The notes: generated by a model not told the origin, from the sequence alone. A stretch of 64,000 nucleotides of DNA from Acidobacteriota bacterium (GCA_030066195.1 JASJCB010000045.1:25642-89641), one strand, 5' to 3'. Shown: positions 51,350 through 60,822, counted from the stretch's first letter. Translations and numbers: made by a program.

Positions 51350-54300
51350 CTACTCCGGCTGCTTCAGGCGGAAGTCGATACCGCCGTAGTGGATGTAATC
51401 GGCCCAGTCTACCGAACCCAGGCCGAAGACCTCGGCCCGGGAAGCTTTCAGGGCCGCCGCAATGGTTTCGCCTCGCAGCAGGTAGTCGTAGAAGGTGCCC
51501 GCGAAACTCATGGCCGGTGCATCGCCCACCGGCCAGTAGGTGCCCACGTAGTTGGCAACGCCGCCGCGCATAAAGGCTTCGGCCAGGCCCACGTTGCGGT
51601 CGATCCGCTCCCTGGCCGAAACACCGCCCTGACGCTCCCTGGCCGCCGAACGCACCCGGCCCGATTCGCAAGCATTGAAGAAGACCAGCGCCGGCAACTG
51701 CCCCAATCCGGCCAGGTCGGCGCCCGACAAAACCCGGTTGTCCGCGCAGATGACACCGCTGCGGGAGCGGTCGTTGGGATCGAAATAGGCATGACCCGCG
51801 TAGTGCAACACGTCGTAATCCCCGGATCGGAAGGCCGCGTTCAGGGCGCTCCAGGTTGCGTCCCAGCCGCGCAGCACGGTGGTTTTGATCAATGGGTGAT
51901 CCTTCAACTCATCCACGATGCGGTTGCCTTCCGCCTCGGCCCCGTCCAAGTCGCGGGTAGGATTGATGACTACCAGAATGTGCATTTCGCGGTCGCGGCG
52001 GCGGCTTTCCAACCACTTGGCCACGGACAGGTCGGCCGCGGCGTATTTGCGGCTCATGCCGTCGGCCAGGGCCGGAAAGCGACCGTCGATGTGCAGCGTT
52101 TCCCAGGGGATACGCGAGGTTTCGTCATCATGGATGACCACCATGCGCTTGCCCTCGATGGTGCCCAGCACCGTCCGAATGTCTTCCGGCAGCACCATTT
52201 GCGCCAGCTTCTCACCGAAGCCCGCCAGGTTGCGGGCGTTGAAGGAACTCATTTCGATGCGTTCCAGGTGTCTCAGCAGAGCCCTGCGCTCGATGCGGCA
52301 GGAGTCGGTGATCACCGCGGCCTTGCCGCCCGAGGTCAGGACGGACGCCTGTAAAGCCAGGTGGGTTTGTGCATCGACGGTGGAACCGGAGCCGGCCAGA
52401 GGATCGGCCTCGGTGTCTTGTATCTTGCGCACAATCAGGTAGAGGGGATCGACCACCGGAGCAAGGGTCGTCACACGATCGTCGGCGACCGGTTCGGGCG
52501 CGGCCGGCAATACCACCTCTTCCACGGTCAGTTCGATGTCGTCGAAGAGTTCGGTAGTGGCCAGTTGCAGGATTTCGCGACGAATTTCAACGTAGCGGGC
52601 GGGATCCATTTCACAGATGGTGATGCTCCGCGCCCGGTAATCGCGATCTACGTCCTGCATGCCGCGAATGAAACCCTCCATCAGGGACCCCAGCGACTCG
52701 GCCAGGCCGACGCCGGAACCGGCGCCCATCAATACGGTGGCGAAGGAATCGACCCTGGTGCAGGCCAACGAGCGGGAGACATTTTCGGCGGTCAGGCGCA
52801 GGACATCCTCGTCAAATTCATCGAAGGGGCCCATACCCGCAAACATCACCATTTCGGCGGTCAGCTTGTAGCGCCCGGTGGGCAGCATGAAGATTTCACC
52901 CACGTTCCCCGAGAACATGCGGCGATTGGTGAACTCGGTGATGGCGCCGCCCAGGCTGCCGTCCAGGGCGCGCGCGGCCCCGGAAGGTTCCACATCGCGG
53001 AAGAGGCCCAGCACCAGCGTATGGGCGTCCACCTCGGTGATGCTGCCTTGAGCCAGGCGCAGATCCACCCGATGTTGCCGACGGCGGCCGATGATGATGG
53101 TTTCCTTCGTGGCGGCATAACCCGTCGAGCCGGCGGCATTCGCGGTCGCGGGGGCGGATTCGCGTTTGGCGGGGGCGACAAATTCCGACAGCATATAGCG
53201 AACATCACGCGTGGTGATCTGTTTGCCGCGCCGTCCGTCAAAGACCTCGGTATCGAAGTCCTTCTCGGTCAATCGATTGACGGTGCCGCGCCGGGAAGCG
53301 CTCCAACTGGTGGGCAGAACCGAGGTTTTGCCGCTTTCCAACAGTTCGATCACCGCTTTGGCCACCTTACGGTTATTGGCCAGTGAACCGTGACTTTCTT
53401 CAACGTAATAGGTGGGCAGACCCGGGCATTTACTGAGGAAGTTCGGCACGGTGCCGTCTCCTTCCATGCTGGTTTCGAAACGGAAAGCTCCGTCTACGGC
53501 GGTCATGTTAACCACCGTCTCCCGGTTGACGCCCATGATCAGTCTGAAGCGTTCATCGGGTTGAGGCAAGGCGGCTTGAACGCCGGGTGCGGCGGCCAGA
53601 ACTCCCGGGTGGGGGCACATTTGATCATCGGGCCAGGAGGCGATGTCGTAGAGATCGACCTGATGGAACTTTTCACGAAAAGGCAGCAGTTGCATCAGAC
53701 CGGGAAAGGTGCTGAATACACCGGTGATCAATTCCTTGACTGTATGTTCGGTATCCAGGGCGGCAAGGCGGCTCACCATGGGGTCTTTACCGCGCAACGC
53801 CAAAACCGGAGCAAATGAGCCGTGGTTGGGCGTACCCAATTGGATCACCCGGCGAACTACCGCGTTGTCGTCTCCTAATTTGGCCAGGGCCATGCGGGCA
53901 ACCAGACCGCCCATGCTGTGACAGACAAGATATATGCTGCGGTTCCCACTCGTCTCCTTGCGAATATGCCGAGCCAGTTGTTCGCCCAGTTGGTCCAGGC
54001 TCAATCGCCAATCGTAGGGGAAATAACCGGTGTCGAAACCCGCTCCTTTCAGGATCAGCCGTAACCGTAGATAGGCGATCATCATGACACCCAAAGGTTC
54101 GATGTCCTTGCGGCCGTCCGCCAACGACAGTTTTTTCAGCCCGCCTGTCACCAGGTCGAGAGGCTCCAACCAGATGGTGTTGTGAAATGAAAGGAAGCGG
54201 TGGCAACCCAATTTAGAGCCCATAATCCCGGGTAGGATCAGCACACGGGGCCCGCCCCGGGAGCGACGGGAACGTGCTTTTCCGGCCAGTTTGACCAGCG

Positions 54301-54502
54301 CTTCGTATTCTTCCTCTCCAAATAAACGTTCCAATAAATCCCGGTGTCGGCCGGTGGTAAGCGCGGAGGTTACCATCTCATCGGAAAGTTCGAAGGCCGA
54401 TTGGGGTTGGTATGCTTCGGGTTGATCGGGGACAGTCGCTTCTTCGGACTTGGGTTCGGAATCGGGTTTTGTCTTCAATGATTTCTTTTTGCCCTTGGCC
54501 AT
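51350..54502 (-). CDS. Lipase-like alpha/beta hydrolase fused to M17-N-like domain and CHAT protease
   Basis: The 1050-residue protein has three parts. Residues about 85-395 form an LCAT-like alpha/beta hydrolase: oxyanion region ILPGIMGSKLG, nucleophile S196 in VCHSMGG, acid D349 (EGDGTVP) and H371 (EESHGSLA), a complete Ser-Asp-His triad. Residues about 475-620 resemble the N-terminal macro-like domain of M17 leucyl aminopeptidases (ARALDGSLGGAITEF, MLPTGRYKLTAEMVMFAG). Residues about 690-1045 are a CHAT protease with H904 (LHYAGHAY) and C945 (FFNACESG). A disordered acidic/basic N-terminal extension and no signal peptide imply a cytoplasmic protein. Such a combination could couple proteolytic activation to lipid cleavage, as in defence effectors, but no partner genes are adjacent. 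Confidence 0.88.
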   Translation of the reverse strand: MAKGKKKSLKTKPDSEPKSEEATVPDQPEAYQPQSAFELSDEMVTSALTTGRHRDLLERLFGEEEYEALVKLAGKARSRRSRGGPRVLILPGIMGSKLGCHRFLSFHNTIWLEPLDLVTGGLKKLSLADGRKDIEPLGVMMIAYLRLRLILKGAGFDTGYFPYDWRLSLDQLGEQLARHIRKETSGNRSIYLVCHSMGGLVARMALAKLGDDNAVVRRVIQLGTPNHGSFAPVLALRGKDPMVSRLAALDTEHTVKELITGVFSTFPGLMQLLPFREKFHQVDLYDIASWPDDQMCPHPGVLAAAPGVQAALPQPDERFRLIMGVNRETVVNMTAVDGAFRFETSMEGDGTVPNFLSKCPGLPTYYVEESHGSLANNRKVAKAVIELLESGKTSVLPTSWSASRRGTVNRLTEKDFDTEVFDGRRGKQITTRDVRYMLSEFVAPAKRESAPATANAAGSTGYAATKETIIIGRRRQHRVDLRLAQGSITEVDAHTLVLGLFRDVEPSGAARALDGSLGGAITEFTNRRMFSGNVGEIFMLPTGRYKLTAEMVMFAGMGPFDEFDEDVLRLTAENVSRSLACTRVDSFATVLMGAGSGVGLAESLGSLMEGFIRGMQDVDRDYRARSITICEMDPARYVEIRREILQLATTELFDDIELTVEEVVLPAAPEPVADDRVTTLAPVVDPLYLIVRKIQDTEADPLAGSGSTVDAQTHLALQASVLTSGGKAAVITDSCRIERRALLRHLERIEMSSFNARNLAGFGEKLAQMVLPEDIRTVLGTIEGKRMVVIHDDETSRIPWETLHIDGRFPALADGMSRKYAAADLSVAKWLESRRRDREMHILVVINPTRDLDGAEAEGNRIVDELKDHPLIKTTVLRGWDATWSALNAAFRSGDYDVLHYAGHAYFDPNDRSRSGVICADNRVLSGADLAGLGQLPALVFFNACESGRVRSAARERQGGVSARERIDRNVGLAEAFMRGGVANYVGTYWPVGDAPAMSFAGTFYDYLLRGETIAAALKASRAEVFGLGSVDWADYIHYGGIDFRLKQPE

Positions 54503-54668
54503 GGGTACCTCCGGGACGATGATTCTATTTTGAAATGCTGTTCAGAAGGTTGTGGAACCCTAATTGTCGCCTGGACTCACCCGTCCTGGCAAGGTTTATT
54601 CCGCCCGGATTTGTGCTATAACAAAGGGCCGCCGCCGCGGCGCCGCTAAAATCGATCACGAGGCCCGT

Positions 54669-55283
54669 ATGACCCGACGCATTTCCATCGCCGACTTTCT
54701 TCCCTGTGAAACTCCTGACGCTTGGATAGAAGAGGCGCTGAAACATCCCGAGCTGCTGTTGATCGACCATGCCAACTGCGAGAAGAAGGCTGCCAATACG
54801 GCTCTGAACCTCATGTTCCGCTACACCGAGCGCACCGGGTTATTGAAAAAGATGAGCCGGTTGGCTCGCGAAGAACTGCGTCATTTCGAACAGGTCCTGG
54901 CTTTTATGATCCGCCGCGGGGTGGACTACGTCCATATCGGTCCGTCGCGCTACGCGGAAGGCCTGCGCAAACATTTACGCAAGGCAGAACCCGGACGCCT
55001 GATCGACATACTGATCATCGGCGCCTATATCGAGGCGCGCTCTTGCGAGCGTTTTGAAAAGTTGGCGCCTTACCTGGATGAGGAGTTGGGCAACTTCTAT
55101 CGTTCGCTGTTGCGTTCTGAATCGAGACATTTTACGGATTACCTGGGGTTGGCCCGAGGCTATGCAGGTGAACCGATCGATAAGCGCCTGGCATTCTTTG
55201 CCGAGATCGAAAAAGCTTTAATACTGGAGCCCGATGACGAGCTTCGTTTTCATTCCGGGCCACCCGCGGTGACAGCGGGCTGA
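54669..55283 (+). CDS. miaE: tRNA 2-methylthio-N6-isopentenyl-adenosine-37 hydroxylase MiaE
   Basis: The 204-residue protein is an all-helical di-iron monooxygenase of the ferritin-like type. Visible ligand motifs are DHANCEKKAAN (E38), REELRHFEQ (E69, H72), EARSCERF and ESRHFTDY. MiaE hydroxylates ms2i6A37 to ms2io6A37 in tRNAs reading UNN codons, using O2. ATG 54669 is chosen over an upstream open frame because GAGG precedes it and the family begins here. It is a single gene diverging from the CHAT gene. Confidence 0.92.
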   Translation: MTRRISIADFLPCETPDAWIEEALKHPELLLIDHANCEKKAANTALNLMFRYTERTGLLKKMSRLAREELRHFEQVLAFMIRRGVDYVHIGPSRYAEGLRKHLRKAEPGRLIDILIIGAYIEARSCERFEKLAPYLDEELGNFYRSLLRSESRHFTDYLGLARGYAGEPIDKRLAFFAEIEKALILEPDDELRFHSGPPAVTAG

Positions 55284-55451
55284 GTGTGTGTTGCCGACCG
55301 TGAACCGCGAGCGGCCGCTTGATTAAGTCCTTCCTGATTAGGACCGGTATTGCCGAATCGTGACGAGGTTCAGGGACCTCGTGTCCCATACGAGCGGTAA
55401 GAAAGACCCGAGTTCATCCAAAGCCGGTCACTGTCCCGACTTTTGCGTGAT

Positions 55452-55613
55452 TTAGGGTGGAGGGATTCTAATGCAAAGCCCGAGTGGATAGTAAGAACAG
55501 TCCTCAAATTCAGGGTCGAATTCATAATTGCCGGCGGCCCTGGTTGTGGATTGAGAATTTGACATCATGGATAGACAAATAACTAAGAGAAGAAAAGAAA
55601 GAATTTTCTTCAT
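55452..55613 (-). CDS. 53-aa secreted peptide with GxCIxIxPP C-terminus
   Basis: ATG 55613 follows GGAGG at good spacing. It opens a Sec signal peptide (MKKILSFLLLVICLSMMS), then a mature part with two Cys (EFEDCSYYPLGLCIRIPPP) ending in C-x7-C-I-x-I-x-P-P. A second tiny peptide (58680-58832) ends the same way. No known family comes to mind. A stop (TAA) is at 55452. It has no obvious partner next to it; miaE converges and the dehydrogenase lies upstream. Confidence 0.6.
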   Translation of the reverse strand: MKKILSFLLLVICLSMMSNSQSTTRAAGNYEFDPEFEDCSYYPLGLCIRIPPP

Positions 55614-55860
55614 TGTTGACCTCCATTTTCAAAGATGCATTTGTAAATATAGACATATTTACTCTTGAGCGCAAGTATTTTTATTTTTGTTTTATCACAC
55701 ATAGTTTGCCTCTATCAAATTTACCCATCTTGCCAACTTGCCACGTTGAATAGTTATTTCTCAACAACAGTATGCGAATGATAGAGATTATTCGAATGTA
55801 ACCGTTTACAGCCCGGGTAGGTCCTTTATAGAGGCCATAAACGAGGCTCCGAACAATAAA

Positions 55861-55887
55861 AAAGCCGCACCGAGCCGGTGCGGCTTT
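55861..55887 (-). terminator. Intrinsic terminator of aldehyde dehydrogenase gene
   Basis: A perfect 12-bp stem AAAGCCGCACCG / CGGTGCGGCTTT with AGC loop lies 40 bases past the stop, with T-rich bases after it on the minus strand. Confidence 0.85.
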
Positions 55888-55926
55888 ATTCATATTGGTT
55901 TTTTTGCTATCTAGTGGCCAATTCGC

Positions 55927-57441
55927 CTAGAGCTCGAATTTAATGCCCTGGGCCAATGGTAGCTCGGAAGTGTAGTTTATGGTATTGGTCTGGCGACGCA
56001 TGTAAGCTTTCCACGAGTCGGAGCCGGATTCACGACCACCGCCCGTTTCCTTCTCGCCGCCGAATGCACCGCCGATCTCCGCGCCGGAGGTACCGATGTT
56101 CACATTGGCAATGCCACAATCGGAACCCTGGTGACCCAGGAAGGCTTCCGCTTCCTGCAAGTCGCGGGTGAACACCGCGGAGGACAGGCCCTGGGGCACG
56201 TTGTTTTGCACGGCAATTGCCTCGTGAACATCGCCGCTGTAGGGAATCACGTACAGGATGGGCGCGAAGGTCTCGTTTTGAACGATATCGAAGTCATTAT
56301 CGGCCTTCACCACGGCCGGGGTTACGTAGAAGCCGTCGCGGTCCAGACGTTCGCCGCCGCACAGGACCTCGCCGCCGGCGGCGCGCGCGCTTTCCAAGGC
56401 GCTCATCATCTGGGAAACCGCATCATCGTCGATCAGGGGACCCATCAGGGTGCTTTCATCCAAGGGATCGCCGATACGGACCTGGCCGTAGGCATTCACC
56501 AGGCGACGACAAATATCGTCTACCAGGCTCTCGTGAACGATCAGGCGACGCGTGGTGGTGCAGCGCTGGCCGGCCGTGCCCACGGCGCCGAAGACAATGC
56601 CGGGAACAGCCATGTCAAGATCGGCATTGGGAGTCAGGATGACGGCGTTGTTACCGCCCAATTCCAGGATGGACTTGCCCAGCCGCTCGGCTACTTTGGC
56701 GCCCACGATCTTACCCATGCGGGTGGAGCCGGTGGCGCTGATCAGCGGGATGCGGTGGTCGTTCACCATGGTCTCCCCGATCACATGGTCGGGACCCATC
56801 ACCAGGCCGAACAGGCCGGCATGACCGTGCTTCTCCAAAACGGGCGCGCACAGGTTCTGAATGGCAACCGCGCATAGGGGCGTCTTTAAAGAAGGCTTCC
56901 ACAGCACCGCATCACCGCATACCGCGGCGATGATCGCGTTCCAACCGTGAACCGCCATGGGGAAGTTGAAGGCCGTGATGACGCCCACCACCCCCAGCGG
57001 ATGATACTGATCGTACATGCGATGGCCGGGTCGCTCGGAGTGCATGGTAAACCCGTACAACTGGCGGGAAAGCCCCACGCCGTAGTCGATGATGTCGATC
57101 ACTTCCTGGACCTCGCCCAAGCCTTCCTGGTAGATCTTTCCCATCTCCAGGGTGATCAGGCGACCCAAATCGTCCTTGTGTTCGCGCAGCTTCTCACCGA
57201 TTTCGCGTACGATTTGACCGCGCAAGGGAGCGGGCACCGTCCGCCATTTTGCAAATGCGGCCAACTGGGCCTGCATCACCTGTTCATATTCTTCCGCATC
57301 GGCCGTACGGACCCGGGCAATTGCCTTCCCGTCCGCGGGCGAGTAACTGACGACCACTTCGCCCCGACCCTCCAACCAACGATCTGAAAAAACGCCGCTG
57401 TTGGTTTCCTCGATCCCTAATCGAGTCAAAAAATCGTGCAT
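55927..57441 (-). CDS. ALDH7-family aldehyde dehydrogenase (piperideine-6-carboxylate/alpha-aminoadipate semialdehyde type)
   Basis: The 504-residue protein has all ALDH motifs: NAD-binding PLGVVGVITAFNFP, ELGGNNAV with the catalytic Glu, and the nucleophile Cys in GTAGQRCTTTRRL. The C-terminal GGEKETGGGRESGSDSWKAYMRR is a hallmark of ALDH7 (antiquitin), which oxidises alpha-aminoadipate semialdehyde in lysine degradation with NAD. ATG 57441 has AAAGAGG upstream; the frame is open further to 57498. The gene is monocistronic with a strong terminator. Confidence 0.92.
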   Translation of the reverse strand: MHDFLTRLGIEETNSGVFSDRWLEGRGEVVVSYSPADGKAIARVRTADAEEYEQVMQAQLAAFAKWRTVPAPLRGQIVREIGEKLREHKDDLGRLITLEMGKIYQEGLGEVQEVIDIIDYGVGLSRQLYGFTMHSERPGHRMYDQYHPLGVVGVITAFNFPMAVHGWNAIIAAVCGDAVLWKPSLKTPLCAVAIQNLCAPVLEKHGHAGLFGLVMGPDHVIGETMVNDHRIPLISATGSTRMGKIVGAKVAERLGKSILELGGNNAVILTPNADLDMAVPGIVFGAVGTAGQRCTTTRRLIVHESLVDDICRRLVNAYGQVRIGDPLDESTLMGPLIDDDAVSQMMSALESARAAGGEVLCGGERLDRDGFYVTPAVVKADNDFDIVQNETFAPILYVIPYSGDVHEAIAVQNNVPQGLSSAVFTRDLQEAEAFLGHQGSDCGIANVNIGTSGAEIGGAFGGEKETGGGRESGSDSWKAYMRRQTNTINYTSELPLAQGIKFEL

Positions 57442-57634
57442 AATAACCTCTTTCCGATATTCTATCCCCGCGGCCCGGTCAACCCGGGCACTAAGCAAAC
57501 TGACTATTATTTCATGTTTTCGGTCTAAAAGTGAATAGCCGGCGGAAATTCGAAAATTGACTCACCACGCAACCCCCTGTTTTCCGGGTTCATCCATGCA
57601 AACCCGACAAGACGGCAAGGCAACGGTCACCCGA

Positions 57635-58666
57635 TCACCGCGGAGCCCAAATCTCGATTTCCGGCGTCAAGCCCGCCTCGCTGAAACGCGGGGTGAACAA
57701 AACCAGGCCCTCCTCCGTCTTCCCGGCCAGAACCGTTTGATCCGGTAACCAGCGATGGACCAGGGGCTCCACCTCGCCGTACTCGAAAACGGCAATCCCG
57801 GTTTTCTTGCCCCGGCATTCGCCGTCGATAACTTGCGCATCTCGAGCCGTTATATAGATGACCGCAATCAGGTCCCGCCAGACCTTCATCCCGGTGATTT
57901 CCGAAAAGGAACAGAAAAACTCGGTCTTGATTGCCTCGATTTCATTTTCGGGTTGATGGTCCAGGCTGTACCACTTGCGCGGCGGGTCTCTCCAGTTTGG
58001 AATTTCTAGTTTTGTTGTCTTGTGTAAAGTAGGGCGACCAGAGCCATCCTCTGTCTCTTTTGCTATTGCAGTTTCATCATAGGAAATCAACTCAGGCCTT
58101 AACGCACTGACCGCAACGAAGATTCCCTCCTTTAGGGCGTCGATATAAATTGCTTTATGGTTATAATCAAGATCACGATGCCTTTCTGATAGCTTCCCAA
58201 ATTGAATGCCATCAGGAATGATCGAGGCTGCTCCATCTATAATTTTGGCCTCCTTCACCATAAACGGAAAAGGATTTCGCATTAAATACCCCGGCTCCAA
58301 ACTGTTCGGCGACAAAAACAAACGACCATTAGCAGAAAACATATAACGATAAAAAGAGCCTTTGCTATAGCTTAGAACTTCTCCCTTAACAAAAATGTAA
58401 GAATGATAATGTCCATCAAAGCCGATAAGACATGAAACTAAATATTTATTATGGCATACAATCGTGCCGAAGGATCCGCCCCTTTTAGGGTAAATTATTT
58501 CAGATTGTCCACTTTGTAAATCCCAAGAAACAATTCTCTTGTCTTGGGTCATGTACAATTTCTGATCACATACGGCATAATACTCCAGTCCAGCTCTTAT
58601 AGGTTCCTTGTTTTGAACTGCTTGAAAATGCTGGGCCAGAAGGCCCAGCATCAAAATTGAAACCAT
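57635..58666 (-). CDS. Secreted beta-propeller-like protein
   Basis: The 343-residue protein has a hydrophobic start (MVSILMLGLLAQHFQA) and then regular beta repeats (YYAVCDQKLYMTQDKRIVSWDL, CHNKYLVSCLIGFDGHYHSYI, HKAIYIDALKEGIFVAVSAL) that suggest a six- to seven-bladed propeller. No catalytic residues are evident. ATG 58666 follows AAGGTG. It is 13 bases downstream of a 50-aa secreted peptide gene and beyond a membrane kinase gene, so the three probably form one transcript. Confidence 0.6.
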   Translation of the reverse strand: MVSILMLGLLAQHFQAVQNKEPIRAGLEYYAVCDQKLYMTQDKRIVSWDLQSGQSEIIYPKRGGSFGTIVCHNKYLVSCLIGFDGHYHSYIFVKGEVLSYSKGSFYRYMFSANGRLFLSPNSLEPGYLMRNPFPFMVKEAKIIDGAASIIPDGIQFGKLSERHRDLDYNHKAIYIDALKEGIFVAVSALRPELISYDETAIAKETEDGSGRPTLHKTTKLEIPNWRDPPRKWYSLDHQPENEIEAIKTEFFCSFSEITGMKVWRDLIAVIYITARDAQVIDGECRGKKTGIAVFEYGEVEPLVHRWLPDQTVLAGKTEEGLVLFTPRFSEAGLTPEIEIWAPR

Positions 58667-58679
58667 TCAAGGCACCTTG

Positions 58680-58832
58680 TTACTCAGGGGGAAGGATAAT
58701 TATGCATGAACCCATTACATGTAGGCATCGTGGGGGACTCACTGAATCCTCACGATAGCCGACCCGGCTTTCAGGTGCCCTAGCTGTCAAGGGCAATAAC
58801 AATAAGATCAAAAACAATAAATACTTCAACAT
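58680..58832 (-). CDS. 50-aa secreted peptide with GxCIxIxPP C-terminus
   Basis: ATG 58832 follows GGAGGAA. The product has a strong signal peptide (MLKYLLFLILLLLPLTARA) and a mature chain of about 32 residues with two Cys, ending RCLHVMGSCIIILPPE, i.e. C-x6-C-I-x-I-x-P-P. It closely matches the end of the 53-aa peptide at 55452-55613. It lies 26 bases after a membrane kinase gene and 13 bases before a beta-propeller gene on the same strand. Function unknown; an exported ligand for the propeller is a reasonable guess. Confidence 0.6.
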   Translation of the reverse strand: MLKYLLFLILLLLPLTARAPESRVGYREDSVSPPRCLHVMGSCIIILPPE

Positions 58833-58857
58833 TTCCTCCAATGATGGATCATAATTC

Positions 58858-60522
58858 CTACACGTCAGGACTTTCGCCCAGACGGATGACACCGTCATGG
58901 AACGTGTAGGTAAATTGATGGGCTTGGAACCATTCAGCCAGGTCGATGGAGCCCAGGACCACCTTGCGGTCCAAATTCTCCATGTCGGGCCGTTGAATAG
59001 GGAGGCCGGTGTCCAACGCAATGATTTGCAGCGCGTCGCGAAGGGGGACGTCGTACCACAGCTTGCGGTCCCATTTATCCAAGATGCGCAAGTCTTTTCG
59101 GGGAGCGGCCAGCAAGCGATTGCCGCGGCGTTGGAAACCCAGGCGGGTTGTATGGTCCAAGATTTCGTAAAAGTGATGAAAGCGGCCCAGAACGGAAGCG
59201 CCGGCCAGGCGCTCCAAGGCCACTGGATGGATACCGTAAATCGGAGCACAGGCGGAGACGATCGTTCTCAGGTTCCCGCCCGTACAGGGTCTGGCTTCAC
59301 AGGCCCGGGCTTGGATGGCGCGATGGACCCAGCGGAGATGTGGCTCCGGCCAGGGGAATTCTACCGGAGCCCGGCCCGGCGCCTGTATGAGGGCCGCAAC
59401 CAGGTCGGCGCCCAAAAAGACGCCTCTCACCAATTCGCCGTTGATGAAGCAGGCCACCCAATCGCCCACCTCCACCACATGGTCGGCAAAAACCGCGAAG
59501 GTGCGCGGGGTGGACGCATCCAGCCAGACAAAGGACCGGTGCAGATGGATGGGCCGGGTGCTGTTGGTTTTTCGGGAAAGCGCCTGAATGATGGATGCGC
59601 GCCGGCCCTCGTTGATTTGCAGGAGTCCCCGCAGTTCGTTGACGGACATGCGGTCGTAATCCCGATAGGCCGCGCCGGCGCCGATCCCCGCGGTCACCAG
59701 CGCCGCGGCGGACCAGGCCAGGATGTGCCGCCGCGTGAAGCGACGACGCGGGATACGGTCGCGGAGGACTCGGGCCAAACGGGCGGCGCCCGGTCGTCGC
59801 GCGGGGTCCGCGCTGAGAAACTCCGGGTAATGCTCGGCCAGGTCCGGCATCAGGTAGGCAACCAGACGCCAGAGCTGAAAGACATCGGCCGCGGGCGACG
59901 GCGCGGCCTCGGGCGGATGGAAAAAGCGGTGGTTGGCGCCGTCGCTCCCGAAGTCGATCAGGTAGGCTCGTGTCCCGTCCCACAAAATATTGGCAGGGGC
60001 CAGGTCACCGTGGTAAAGCGGTTGCCCCTCGTCATCGGTCAGGCCGTGGAGTTGATCCAGGATATCGGCAATTTGGCACAACACGGCCAGGGCGCCCTCG
60101 GCGCGAATGCCTTGCAACGCGCAATACCAATGGTGGGCCAGGGGACAACGAGGCGCCGACTCACAGGGAACCGCCCGGTGTTGAAAGCTAAGGAAGCGGC
60201 CAAGGCTCTGACCCGGCAGCCAGGTAGTCACCAGCACTTCTTCCCCGGTTTCCTCCACCGGGAAACTGTGCAACAAGGTGGGTGTTCCCGCCACGGGATG
60301 CCGACGCAGGCTTTGATAAACGGCAATCTCGCGGCCGGCGGTTTCATGGGCCCGAGCCGGAAAAACCTTCAAACAGACCGGGGTGTCGTGGTCCATGCCG
60401 CGATAGACAGCGGATCGGGTGGTTTCTTGAATGAGTGTTAACGGCTGATAGGAATTGCGCCACATAAGCATAATATCGGCGATCGCGATCGGCACCCGGG
60501 CATACCGGGCTCGGCGCCGCAA
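58858..60522 (-). CDS. Membrane-bound protein kinase-like protein with secretin-N0/STN-like C-terminus
   Basis: The 554-residue protein (start uncertain; TTG 60522, ATG 60471 or 60465, none with a strong ribosome site) has an N-terminal Ser/Thr kinase-like domain: Lys in VCLKVFPA, catalytic loop YHGDLAPANIL and Mg loop LIDFGS, so key residues are kept though HRD is HGD. A membrane helix lies near 268-288 (ILAWSAAALVTAGIGAGAAY). The C-terminal part (about 290-554) is extracytoplasmic and ends in a region like STN/N0 domains (VPLRDALQIIALDTGLPI). A sensor role is plausible. It leads the operon with the 50-aa peptide and propeller protein. Confidence 0.7.
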   Translation of the reverse strand: MRRRARYARVPIAIADIMLMWRNSYQPLTLIQETTRSAVYRGMDHDTPVCLKVFPARAHETAGREIAVYQSLRRHPVAGTPTLLHSFPVEETGEEVLVTTWLPGQSLGRFLSFQHRAVPCESAPRCPLAHHWYCALQGIRAEGALAVLCQIADILDQLHGLTDDEGQPLYHGDLAPANILWDGTRAYLIDFGSDGANHRFFHPPEAAPSPAADVFQLWRLVAYLMPDLAEHYPEFLSADPARRPGAARLARVLRDRIPRRRFTRRHILAWSAAALVTAGIGAGAAYRDYDRMSVNELRGLLQINEGRRASIIQALSRKTNSTRPIHLHRSFVWLDASTPRTFAVFADHVVEVGDWVACFINGELVRGVFLGADLVAALIQAPGRAPVEFPWPEPHLRWVHRAIQARACEARPCTGGNLRTIVSACAPIYGIHPVALERLAGASVLGRFHHFYEILDHTTRLGFQRRGNRLLAAPRKDLRILDKWDRKLWYDVPLRDALQIIALDTGLPIQRPDMENLDRKVVLGSIDLAEWFQAHQFTYTFHDGVIRLGESPDV

Positions 60523-60822
60523 AAGGGAGTTATTTAGGACAAGTCTCGGCAGGGATCATTCGGCGGAGATGCCGTCACCCTGGGAGACGGCCATAAGAGA
60601 TACCAGAAAATAAGTGCAATTGACAAGAAAAATAATGATTTGTAAATTTGGAAAATGTAACGGCGACATCAACTAATGTAAAAGCCGTGGATATGTCTAC
60701 TATTGACATGCATGCTGAGGATGCCGCGTGCAACAAACGCGAACGGCTGATTCCGTTGGAGATGGTCGGGCAGAAAATAACTTGGGCCCGGCGCGTGACG
60801 GCAAACCGGCATGCCCGGGTGC
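60523..60822. other. Intergenic region, AT-rich centre
   Basis: Bases 60600-60690 are AT-rich and probably hold a promoter of the kinase operon. A frame of 77 codons from 60648 has no ribosome site. No RNA gene seen. Confidence 0.4.

Noticed and set aside
58897..60441. 514-codon plus-strand ORF
   Set aside because: It is the shadow of the minus-strand kinase gene; its composition is Gly/Arg/Gln-rich with no domain, while the opposite frame has clear kinase motifs.
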